Positions 12,779 through 23,422 of a stretch of DNA of 64,000 nucleotides are shown here, piece by piece; positions within the stretch are counted from its first letter, which is position 1, and each line of letters begins with the position of its first letter. The notes under the pieces are model-generated. The model saw only the letters and a program-made list of their open reading frames with translations, was not told the origin of the DNA and did not search any database. The stretch is from Atopsyche davidsoni (taxonomy: Eukaryota; Arthropoda; Insecta; Trichoptera; Hydrobiosidae): positions 9,323,001 to 9,387,000 of the forward strand of contig JAILWY010000010.1 in NCBI GenBank assembly GCA_022113835.1, written 5' to 3'. A program made the translations under genes and the position numbers.

Positions 12779-14000
12779 AAATAAATTCCTTATTTCTACT
12801 GATGCGTGAATACGGAGATCGATCCAATGGCGTTTTATACAATAAATGATAAGTTTCACAAATTAAATATGTTAGTGCAAAAACGTGAATAAATAAGAAT
12901 ATACTAAACTGACAATATTTTATTTTTTTACTATATTTTTTTTTACTCACAAAAGTGCCTACAAAGATAATAATGAGTAAAATATAGCCACATTGCTTTT
13001 TCCTCTATGATCTACCCTTAAATGTTATATGTATTTAAATTTCAAAATAAGAAAGTTTTGTGTTATAAACACAGATAGTTTTCCATGCTATTATATAAAT
13101 TCTTTACTTTTTTGTTAGCTTTGATGGATTGGCGGAATAGAAAAAAACCTAGTCTTATAGCGCGAATGGTATCCAATATTGTTCCCCTGAGGAGTGGTTT
13201 TGCACAGAAACGGCAGTGCGAAAATTATTTGGTTTTTTTATATAGGGTATGCGAAAGCTTTATATTTTTACCAGACAAGCCAGGAAATATAATTTTTTGA
13301 CCACACATCAACGAGGAAGTTCCAATATACCCTTCGCCCAGGGGAACTGTAGTGGTCTCGGTCAAAACTGTTTTTAAAATATGTTTATGTTGTACCTCGT
13401 TTGCAGAAAAATGGCCTGTGTGTTGAAGTAATTAAGTTTTTTTTTACGCACGCGATATGTTATCATAATGGATAAAAGACATAATTGATAAAATATCTCT
13501 AGTCATAACTCGATGTGTGAAAACCATCAAATTCAACTAAATTCACAGTAAGACACTTATTCTTTGGACATTAAGATACTTATTTTAATTGAAATAACTT
13601 CCAAGATTTTTGGTTTGTAGAGTTTCTGTAATTCTTGGCAATGTGAGTATTTATTTTTGGCATTAAAACTATTAAAAAAAAAGTTAGTTAACATTAACAT
13701 CACAGTTAATGTTCCTACTGCTGTAGACTCAAGTTTGGTATTCCAGCGACTGTAATGATTTAATAATACATTTTTTAAATACCCAAAGATATTTTTATGT
13801 AGTAAAGTCATTTATTTATCAAAATCATATTTTTTTATAATTTGAGATGAGATTTTTATTGTTAAATGTGAAGCACTAAACGTTTAAAAGATCGAAAATG
13901 ACATGTTAGCACCAGTTGACTCTCATTTTTCTGAAAACACTTCCTTGAGAAGAGGGTCTAACTTGTTTTTATCCTTAAGTAGGATAGTATAAATAATTTA
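12779..14000. other. AT-rich non-coding DNA
   Basis: No supportable gene. A short inverted pair TTTTGACC (13297-13304) and GGTCAAAA (13361-13368) flanks about 55 bp of mixed composition including CTTCGCCCAGGGGAACTG; this could be a tiny decayed element but the arms are too short to call. Confidence 0.5.
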
Positions 14001-14040
14001 TAAAAAAAAAAATATATATATACATATATAAATATGTCCA
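14001..14040. repeat. Short A-run and (TA)n tract
   Basis: A poly-A run is followed by an imperfect TA repeat with one ACATA interruption. Simple-sequence DNA only. Confidence 0.8.
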
Positions 14041-14094
14041 CACATATGAAAGCATATATCCTAAAATGATTTTTTTCAACTGGAAGCCGAATTA

Positions 14095-14290
14095 GACTGT
14101 GGTAGCGGGGCGCGGAGGGATTGATTCCTCTCCTTCCGCATTCGAACGACCGCGCTTTCGTGTAACATCGTAAATTTTCGGGTCCCGCTCGGTTTATTGG
14201 GGTCCGAATGGCGACCGCAACTTGATTAGGGAGCAAGAACGCGAGAGAGGGGGTCTTCTTCGCCCACGAGTGAATCTTTAAATGGTCCAA
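14095..14290. other. GC-enriched patch A
   Basis: From about 14098 (GTGGTAGCGGGGCGCGGAGG) to about 14270 the sequence is GC-enriched and rich in CpG compared with its flanks. A minus-strand frame is open across it from ATG at 14290 and continues into AT-rich repeat sequence, which makes a real protein unlikely over its whole length. Third positions show no clear preference. The patch could be a cis-regulatory element or part of a non-coding exon. Confidence 0.35.
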
Positions 14291-14539
14291 AGGTCGTAAA
14301 AATTAAATTCATTCCTTACCACCTGAACGGTCGGCGTCACAAAAATACCCCATATTTTATATATATTACAAAAAATTATAATTTTATAATTATTAATTCA
14401 AAATGTTGTTCGTAATTAGTAAGCAATAAATATTTTCAATTTTTTTTCATTTTTATTAAAACTATGAGACAAAATGAAAATTCTTCTCAAAACTTAAACA
14501 TAGAACCCAATAACAGGTGACTATTTCTTATATCACTAG

Positions 14540-14830
14540 TTTGTTCTAGGCTGAGGCTATGCATTTGTGTCGATATAGCTCCAGAGCCTCGAAGCAGACC
14601 ACCGCAGGACATGAGTCGGCGGGAGCAGCCTGCAGCCGGGCGTGGCTGGCGATGCCGGGCGCCGCAGTGCAGCCCCGCTGCGTCCAATGCGTTACTCCGC
14701 TCCGGCTGCTGTGCCAGACTTAAGCTAATTGCTCCTAACGCTAACACTCGAGTGCCGGCACTCCATTACACCGTACTAAATAAAGTAAAATCTAGAGTAC
14801 AGATAAAACTCTGCAGCGGCATAGACATTA
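14540..14830. other. GC-enriched patch B (CpG-rich)
   Basis: A sharply GC-rich core spans roughly 14585-14715. Both strands are open across it: a plus-strand frame from ATG at 14611 and a minus-strand frame ending at 14487. Neither shows a decisive third-position bias and neither peptide is recognised, so both openings may simply reflect the low stop-codon content of GC-rich sequence. CpG density is high, as in unmethylated promoter islands or constrained exons. Confidence 0.35.
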
Positions 14831-16245
14831 CGTAATTACCTTTGGCATTGTGCATATATTTCATTCAGACTTTTAACAATTGAAAGCGCATTTTATTTTC
14901 AATATGATTTTACAAAATTTTATTACTGAAACATTTATCAATATTACAGATAAATACATAAATATTGAAGCTTTTTTAATCTAGTCTATCGCCATAAGAG
15001 ATTTTTACTATTTTGAGTTTTGCTAAAATTACACAAATACGCAATTAAAATATTGTGTATGTCGTGGAAAACTGCCTGAAATCGTGATTTGTCAGAGATG
15101 TCATTTTTTTGATATTTTCGATCTCTTAAATGACTATTTGAATAGAAGTTCTGTCAGAAGATGTTTACATGGAAAATGATAGGGTGAGTGGTACAACATC
15201 AGTGAGCGGCACTATAGCCGGGAGAAGGGGATTTAATGTTGATTGTACGTTTCAATGCATGCGACAGTAATTCACAAAACATTAAGGTTCACGTTGATAC
15301 CTCAAACAAATACAATAAGCAAAGCTTTCACATAGAAAAGCTTTTTACCTTGGTTAATTAAAGCTTACTGTCGTTAAGAGCTTGCATATTAATTAAAGTA
15401 AGCGTGCCACTTTTTATTCTGCATGTATCTTATATCTATAGCTAGTTTCAAATGATAGTTGTTTTAAAAAAAGTCTATGATGTTTTTTACAAAATCACAT
15501 ATCAATTGTGTCCAGTTAAGCTGTCAGTGTTTATAAAATCAGCTATCCACAAATACATATTTCAGCTACAAATATTTAGATAAGATATAAAGAAATACAT
15601 TATAATGACTTATTTTTTAAAAAGTACCCCAATATTACTCGAGATTCTCAAACTAAAATGTAAATAATAAATTTATCTACCTAAAAATTAAATATTATAA
15701 TCATATAATTATTTTCTAATTACTTATTTAAGTAAGATCATGTTCATAGTTTTGAGAATATTATTCTTGATATTTTTTAAGAATACCTCAATATAAACAT
15801 TAATATTTAAAAAAAAATTGAATAATTTTTGATGATTCTTTACGTCACATTTATTTTACGTATTGAAAGTATGATGTTTTTGTTTTATAAATCATTCCCG
15901 TGGAAATTTAAGCAGTTTTAATTTTACAAAGCTTTTATTCTGATATAAAAGTATTTTTGTTAATATAAATAATTGAGATGCGTATATTTTACTAAATAAA
16001 TAAATATTTCACATAGATGAAAAACAAATATCTTACGTAAAGAACTTTATTATATCAGATATTCTGTGCTGCTCTCCTGGTATTGATTCCCAACCTTTGC
16101 TACTTAGCCTGGTGGTTGTTTTAGGGTAAATAATAGATATTTTCGCGTTTCTGTTTTTGTTGAAGTTGAATTATTTAAAAGGCAGATCACATAAATTTAC
16201 CAATTAATAAAATAACAATATTATCAGTATTTATAAAATCCATAT
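14831..16245. other. AT-rich non-coding DNA
   Basis: No gene or clear repeat seen. A mixed-composition patch near 15180-15260 includes GCGGCACTATAGCCGGGAG. The rest is A/T tracts. Confidence 0.55.
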
Positions 16246-16305
16246 CTTTTTCTTCTTCTTGTTCTATAGCCTTTCCTCATAGGAGGTTGGTGACAATTTC
16301 ATCGA
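16246..16305 (-). mobile_element. LINE-like 3' end fragment (minus orientation), copy 2
   Basis: On the minus strand the sequence runs AATTGTCACCAACCTCCTAT, GAGGAAAGGCTATAGAAC and then AAGAAGAAGAAAAAGAT, i.e. a conserved end followed by a (GAA)n-type tail. About three quarters of the central positions match the fragment at 1755-1815 in the same orientation. This suggests two independent 5'-truncated insertions of one non-LTR (or SINE) family. Confidence 0.5.
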
Positions 16306-19300
16306 ATATATTTCTATACTGTCCCAGTCTTACAAATTCAGTCGTACTTCCGAATTTTTAACTAAAATAAACCAAATCTTCTTAACCAACATAATTATAA
16401 GTAACCTGCTTTAATAACATTTTTCGTCACAATCAGTTATCACAAAAATATCCATAATTTTAAATTAGGTATTCAGAATACTTTTATTATTGGTAAAAAT
16501 AAAAAAAAATTCATGGTTAAGAAAATGATTTAGTATAATGCTGATTTTTTTTATATATGATTATACTTTTTACGTTATTTTTAACAAAAAATCCATTAAA
16601 TTTGATAGCAAGAATTTTATACATCATAAAAAAGCCACTAAAAACTGAAAATCCAAATTCACAGATAATATTCAGAACACAATGTAACTGCGAAAAATAT
16701 AACTTTTTAGTGAAGTGAAGCCGTAAATACAATGAGCAAATCGGGTTACATTATGCAAAACGAAATAGCCGAATGCAGTTGAGTTAAATATTTAAATTCA
16801 TCTCACGGCATGAATCACACGTTAAGTAAGTTCATGCCAGATTTTATTTTAAACTGTTGCCCTCGTAGGTGTTTACTGACATCGTATTTTTAATCACAAT
16901 ATATTTTTAATATAAATTCATATTTCAAAACTACTATTTACTATATAAAAAATTATTTAAGGATAATAATTCTTTTTATATTATTTTTAGTATAATATAT
17001 GAAGTTGAACTGACATACTATTATTAAACTAGTCAAACGGCGGGATAGCACAAAAAATAACAAAATGTCAAAGTACGCAATGCTGTCGTGAAAAGTCAAC
17101 GACTCGGTTAGAACAATAGCTTTATTTGGTTAATATAGTATTAATTCATAACACTGTCATTCTGTTTGTGAAATATTCTATACTGAAAAGAAGTATCAAA
17201 ATATATTGATTTAAACAGTTAACTTTTTAGAGCTGCAATAGTATCACCACAAAAAAGTCTCCAATGATCGATCAATTTCAATTAAAAAATGACTTCTGCT
17301 TTGAACGACTTTTTTGTCATATAGAATTTTAAGTAACGTTTTTTTCCCATTGTTGGGATTTTGGGTTAACTTTGTAAATGTAACGTTGATAGTTCTGAAG
17401 ACAAAACAACAATTGATTATCTGTCATATATATTTGATTTAAAATTGACTCAACTTATCGAACACTCAATTTGACTTTTTTGTCCGCATTGGATCATTTA
17501 AAAATTCGGATAAACTGTAACCTAAGCTCTTGGCTCAATAGGATTCTCTTTGAATTTCAAAATTCGCAATACTCAAACTTTAATTATTTACTCACCAATT
17601 TACACATGTGTTTTGATTCAAGCGTGTTTGACTTGCCCGTAGTTAATTTATATTATATATATTTCGGCTACATAATATTTGTAGCAAGTAATAATTAGTA
17701 TTTTCAAGTTATGTTTTAATTATTATTGTTATTTCAATGGAATTTATCTTGTGATAACGGTTCTTACATTTTAGCACTCTGTATAGAGACTTACTGCATT
17801 GCGGCATGTCATGTATCGACTGACTGCCAAACGTAATTAATCCATTGAAATAAACCGAAATACGCATTTTTTCCTTTTTTACAACATCAAAATTTATGAG
17901 TTAATCAGATAAAAAATAAATTTATTAATTTTATTAGGTCAAAAAAACACTTTTTACAAATTATCCTCTTTTTGTTACTGTTTCATTAATAGTCAATTCT
18001 AATCCAAATGTTTTCGATAAACCTATATCGCTTTGGATTCTGTGCAGTGCTATTTTTGTATTATTTAACGTAATATTGTATTTGAATCAGTTTCTTGTTT
18101 TTTTGTCCGCACGGCTAATGGGTAGCTTATTGTATTTTGAGACGCTCCTTAAGCCCCGCTGCTTTCTAAGGCCTTTAGTGCTTTAATTTAGGAATTGCAG
18201 TCTGAATTTTTCTTCCCAAAAGGCATTAATATATCAATATCTTCAGTTTCTTAGTAAAGAACTTCCTGTCGGCGGATCTTTAAGTCTTGGATGATTTATA
18301 ATAATGTCTGCTTTGTAAAATGATCTCAAGTTTATTATTTATTTCAAATTAATGTATTTTGTTAATTAAGGTTATAATATTTATCATTTTATTTTGAGCA
18401 AATTATATATTTATAAATTTGTTGTTTTATATATACTTTTTAAAAGCGCAATTAAAGTTTATAAATTTTTATATACGTTTTTTCGATAATTATTTCTAGT
18501 TATTAATATATTCTGGAAAATACTAATAAACATAGAATTTTTGTACAGGTTTAAAGGTTTTGTTGAAAAATAAATTTCCATAAAAGATAATTTGAATAAA
18601 CATGATGTTTAAGTAAAAAAAGTTCCGAATCGTCTTATTAAATTTGTTTTTTAACAAAGCGAATGCTGCCAAGTCAAATACCTTAGAATGTTTAATAAAG
18701 CCTTTCAACTATTCTCAAGCTTAGCAAATAAAATGCAACGTAATAATATCTTTTTATTACAAATTCATCCGTTTTTTATCAGTTAGGACAAAATCTGCTT
18801 TGACTTGAACTATTTTTGTTGTTTGACTTGTAGTTTTGAATGTAAGAAAAACAATATATTTAAATATAGTTTATTGAATTATTACTTCAAACGATAAAAC
18901 AATATTCTAATAACTAATAATAATAACAACTTTACTTTAAACAATATCACTAAATTTATAAAAAATAATAATATTTACTGTAAAATTAAATTCAAATAAT
19001 ATTATTGTGTGCAAAAAAAAATTACTGAAAGTGTAAAAATTCCATTTTTTTAGACTAAGTATGTGAGAAATCTTGAGGACACTAATTTTTATGTTGAAAA
19101 TAAAATTTAAATATAGACGTAAGAAATCATAATAATAATTTGATTGATTTACTGTACTCTATATATTTTCGTAAGGGAAATAGTTCTTACTTTTTCTAAA
19201 AGTCTCAAAAATATAAGGTATTTATGTCGGCTAACGTAGGAACTCCATGCAATGTACTCTTACCGCTTTCATACCTGCGAGTAAACGGTTCTGACCCTGG

Positions 19301-19940
19301 GAAGTATTCGGCCGTGCTAAAGCTTAATAAATTCCAACGGTACAAAATTTACGTGGAGCTCTGTAAAGACTGTATACTTCAAACTTTATTGATAAAATAA
19401 TGTTAATAAATTAATATAATGTCAAGTAGATATTCAAGTCAAGATAATATTCATACTGACAGTTAAATACATAAATTTAAAAACTATTTTGGCACTTAAC
19501 CTAACGACATTATATGTAAGCCTATTTCTACCAGCGGGGGTCAATTTGACCCTTTGAGATAATATGGTATTCATTCTTCTAAAACTGAACAATTTTATAT
19601 TATTACTACTAATTTTAAGAAAGTAAGTCAAGAAAACATTTTATTTATGTACATATGAAAATATTCCTGGGTGAATATTTACACAAAAAAAATACGACTT
19701 TTTTTTGAGTAAATAAAAAATATGGATAAAAGGTTTCCGGATATTGATGAACAAGAACTTAGAGTAAAATATTTTGATGTAAGTTATCATTTGGCTGTGA
19801 GGTGCTCTGCACTTAAATGCTTCAATAGAAAGAATCATCTCTGACTTTGGTTACTAACAAAATAACAAATAAAACAATAAAGTTGACATAAATTATAAAA
19901 AAACATAAATACAATGCCTGTTTATAGGTATTCGTCTTGT
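16306..19940. other. AT-rich non-coding DNA
   Basis: No supportable gene. Mixed-composition patches at about 18110-18180 and 19220-19360 interrupt the AT-rich background; the second includes CTGCGAGTAAACGG and GGAAGTATTCGGCCGTGC and has no open frame of note. Homology to other species would be needed to call them. Confidence 0.55.
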
Positions 19941-19941
19941 G

Positions 19942-20543
19942 CAGTGCTTCTCAAAGTGGTCCCTACGGACCCCAGGGGGTCCCTGGGGTCATTCAGGGGG
20001 TCCATAGAAAATTAAAATCGATTTGAGGGTCCCTGAACAACGTCAGGGGGTCCGCGCAAGGTTTAATATTAAATAAAAAACATGTGACACATTTTTATTT
20101 AATATGGAAGGTAAATATATAACAATGAATATATTTTTAGCGATTTTTACGTCCTAAGTAAAATATAAATATAGACAGGTGCATAAAATACAAGTTATGT
20201 CAGGCTAACGGTGAGTCTGGTAGGTAATACAGGAACGCAATAGAGTGGATTCTTGCACAAACTAGTCTATAATATGAATATATGTAGTTTTTCACCCAGG
20301 GTACGTAGGCAAGTTTTAACTATGAAAGAGGGTCCGTAGGCAAGTTTTGACTATGAAAGGGGGTCCATGGGCAAGTTTTGACTATGAAAGGGGGTCCGTG
20401 GGCAAGTTTTGACTTTTAAAGGGGGTCCGTGGGCAAGTTTCGATTATGAAAGGGGGTCTGTGGGCAAGTTTTGACTATGAAAGGGGGTCCGTGGGCAAGT
20501 TTTCAACATGAAAGGGGGTCCGTTAAGAGTTTGAGAGCCACTG
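19942..20543. mobile_element. hAT-type non-autonomous element (MITE), about 600 bp
   Basis: The left end reads CAGTGCTTCTCAAAGTGG and the right end, read inward on the minus strand, CAGTGGCTCTCAAACTCT. These short terminal inverted repeats beginning CAGTG and containing CTCAAA are characteristic of hAT-superfamily elements. The flanking 8 bp (GTCTTGTG left, GTCAAACA right) agree only in the first three bases, so the expected 8-bp target duplication is decayed or the boundaries are off by a little. No transposase frame lies inside. The left part has GC-rich self-complementary runs (GGACCCCAGGGGGTCC), and the right third is a 31-bp minisatellite. Confidence 0.7.
20299..20523 (+). repeat. 31-bp minisatellite inside the hAT-like element
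   Basis: About seven copies of a 30-31 bp unit built on GGTCCGTGGGCAAGTTTTGA followed by CTATGAAAGGG. The units differ by a few substitutions: early ones carry GTAGGC, middle ones GTGGGC, one has CTTTTAAA and the last TTTCAACATG. The array abuts the right terminus of the element, suggesting expansion after or during formation of the MITE. Confidence 0.95.
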
Positions 20544-20777
20544 GTCAAACATACCCAACGGGATATTTTTGAACAAGCAACTGATACAATAACACTGTGA
20601 GATATTAACTGAAAAACTAATAAAGAAATAAAAATAGTAATAAGACAAGGTTTATAATTTCAAAGAACGTACAAAATCTATTACAATTTAAATCATCAGC
20701 ATGAAACGGTGCTATAGTTAAAATTTTTATTTTTTTACATAAAAATCTCTGTAATTTGAAGGTTTCTAGGTACTTTT

Positions 20778-20825
20778 TTATCATAAAACAAATTTAATTT
20801 ACAAATTAAATTTGTTTTATGATAA
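20778..20825. repeat. Near-perfect 48-bp palindrome
   Basis: The arm at 20778-20800 is the exact reverse complement of 20803-20825, separated by only 2 nt. A third copy of the arm's start (TTATCATAAAA) follows at 20829-20839. Such a structure would form a cruciform or a 23-bp hairpin transcript. It may be the relic of two inverted insertions or a replication snap-back. Confidence 0.9.
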
Positions 20826-20912
20826 TTTATTTATCATAAAAGCCTTTTGACTTTTCAAAAAAGGTTGCAACAGTATTAAAAGAACTTTTTAATAACAGGG
20901 TATATTTAAAAA

Positions 20913-21029
<117 letters not shown>

Positions 21030-22631
21030 GAACATACATTTCCGTTGTTTCCATAGAAATTCCAAACAAAATTATTTTATGAAAAAATAAAATTTCTTGG
21101 GTATTTCTGGAATTTTTGACGATAATATAACCGTGGTCTATACTCTGAATTCTTATCAACTCAATATATTTTAAAAAAAAAATTATCAATAAGCTCTTCT
21201 AGCTCCAAAGAATTTCAAAAATATTGATTTAAATAGAAATTTTGGGTACTTCCATATCTGCATATAAACCCGATATGAAAATGGTTATAATATTGTAAAA
21301 TATTTTGGTGATTAACAACTTTCTTAAGAAATTGGAAAAAATCTTAATTAACAAGCCAAAAGAGCCTGAATGCTTCCTGAAAGCATTTTTGAGTTACGGT
21401 CGTCAGTCTTCTCTGAGTGTTCTGTCAGTACTGGACTTCAGCACTGGTCTTAGAAACAGAAATTCAGTTTAATAGGTAAATCTGAAATTCTATTGGCAGT
21501 TTAATTTAAATCAATTTACCAGATTACTTGACTATAAATAATAGTTTCATGTCTGTTCCCTGCTGTTTGTCTGATACTAAAAAACAATTCTTAAATAAGA
21601 AGAAAAAAACCCTACCAAATTCATTTTGAAAACTTAAATGTGAAATGCTGAGTTTAATCACGCGTTTCCATTTCTAAATTTTCAGAATAATATTTAATAC
21701 TTAATTTTCAATATTAAGTATGTTATAATAAATGATATAGTTAAAAATGCAACAGTTTTAATGGTAAATTGCAAGTATTTTTTGATTCCACATTTATTAT
21801 TATTAAAAATAACACACCATGAACAAAACTTGCAGTCATATAAATCACACAGCGACAATAATAGAGCAAGCTTTTAAGAATCGATATTTTCATCAAATCT
21901 TGCTAAAGCAAATTAGTTTCTCAGTTTATTATTAAAAACAACAAAAAATGTAATATACTAAAATCCCATTTAAGAAATAGTTCAAAACCTTAAACTGTCG
22001 TGTTACCAATCTGTTACAAACGGTTGAAGGTATTTTTAAATATGAAAACTATAAATTTAATTAAATTATTTTAACTTTCTTAATCACAATCTTTTATACA
22101 AACACCATCTGTAAGATCCAAAAAAAGGACTACAAATATCGTTACTTAGCAATTTTACACCAGCTTTAACGTGTCAGAGAGTCATAAAATTGTAATTTTA
22201 CATACTCCGAGGAGTTTACTTCTCAATGCCCGGACAGCAAAATATTGATTTGGGTAAAGTCGGGCATGAAATACTCCGTGTGACAAATCGATTGAACTTA
22301 TTATACGAAAGTGTATATCATATTTCAACAACACGCACTCTATAACTATGGCTAAAACAAATGAATATTCGAATTAAAATAGCAATATTGATGAATTTCC
22401 TTAACGATTACTTCAAAACAATAAATCGAAAAAATTAAATATGCTAATTGCAGTATTTTGTTAAGACTATGTTGTACTTTTGCTGTAACTTTATGTGTCC
22501 CAACTTTCGAAGTTTATTTATTTACTCAAAATATTACTGCATTGAAGTTGTAAATTATTGAATCAGTTTTTTCTATCTGTAGCCCCTCAGTTGACAATCA
22601 TGTTCACCCATAACGGTGAATTGCTTAAGTT

Positions 22632-22634
<3 letters not shown>
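21030..22634. other. AT-rich non-coding DNA
   Basis: No gene, no clear repeat. A slightly richer patch lies at 21390-21450 and another at 22200-22280; neither has an interpretable frame. Confidence 0.55.

Positions 22635-22708
<74 letters not shown>
22635..22708. repeat. (AT)n microsatellite
   Basis: An uninterrupted AT dinucleotide tract of about 72 bp. Confidence 0.95.
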
Positions 22709-22710
<2 letters not shown>

Positions 22711-23132
22711 TAACGTGAATATTATATTTTCAAGAATTTGTCATAATTTGAATAATATTTGATTATAGGAAATAATATGATTAGTGAAGCATCTTTCTTC
22801 TTGGCGATATTCTTTTATCTTCTATTTATTTCCTAATAACGATGTTATTTATGGCATTATAATGGAATATCAGTCGTTTACGGTCGCACTCAAAAGAAAA
22901 GCATTCTCATATATGTCACTCTTCGTAATTCAATACATTATTGATTATAAAAATATAACTACAATATTTATGGTCGGATAAATTCTTGAGCTAACGTCGT
23001 TGAAAGAATATGTTTATTGTGTATTAAAAATAAAATGACTTGAAAGATATTGAACGAAAACTTGAAGATTTTTGTAATTATGTCATTTGATCCGTTTTTT
23101 TTATATTTTGACATATACAACTGATGCAAATA
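22709..23132. other. AT-rich non-coding DNA
   Basis: Small frames on both strands overlap here with no coding signal. It ends at the left arm of the hairpin repeat. Confidence 0.55.
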
Positions 23133-23422
23133 TATGTTTATGTGATTAAGCATATTTTTTCACACATTGAAAACGATTAAAGAAAACTCTCAGAAAATAT
23201 CATCGTGACTTGTGAGGGATTCGAACCCACATCCCCAAGCTTTCATGGCCGGTGCATTTATCCAACTATGCTAACGAGCCACTGCAATTTAGTGAGAATT
23301 TTTAATAATCATAATCTACATATGAACCAATATGTGTGAAAAAATATGCTTAATCACATAAACATACTAATACCTGCATGGGTAAATAAATACGCATCCT
23401 GATTAACATTAATCCAATTTAA
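23133..23422. repeat. Hairpin (snap-back) repeat, copy 2, with tRNA-like gene in the loop
   Basis: The left arm 23133-23166 and right arm 23333-23366 are exact reverse complements over 34 bp. The 166-nt interior opens with AAGAAAACTCTCAGAAAATA, which corresponds to the loop of copy 1 at 1430-1451. It then holds a tRNA-like sequence on the minus strand, followed by ATAATCTACATATGAACC, matching the inner right arm of copy 1. After the right arm the tail includes ATGGGTAAATAAATACGCAT and AATCCAATTT, again shared with copy 1. So copies 1 and 2 belong to one family and differ by presence or loss of the tRNA-like insert. Confidence 0.75.
23206..23280 (-). tRNA. tRNA-like gene or tRNA-derived Pol III unit, probably a pseudogene
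   Basis: The minus strand folds as a 75-nt cloverleaf: acceptor GGCTCGT/ACAAGTC (six of seven pairs counting one G-T), TA linker, D stem GCAT/ATGC, anticodon stem CCGGC/GCTTG (one mismatch and one G-T), five-nt variable loop, T stem GTGGG/CCCTC (one mismatch) and T loop TTCGAAT. Box A (TTAGCATAGTTGG) and box B (GGTTCGAATCC) are excellent Pol III promoter matches. The anticodon loop CATGAAA puts TGA (Ser) at 34-36, but position 33 is A, not the invariant T, and a true tRNA-Ser would have a long variable arm. I therefore read it as a tRNA-derived element head or a pseudogene and not a working tRNA. No CCA is encoded. Confidence 0.7.

Noticed and set aside
13297..13368. TTTTGACC / GGTCAAAA as MITE ends
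   Set aside because: Only 8 bp of pairing, no target duplication, no second copy found.
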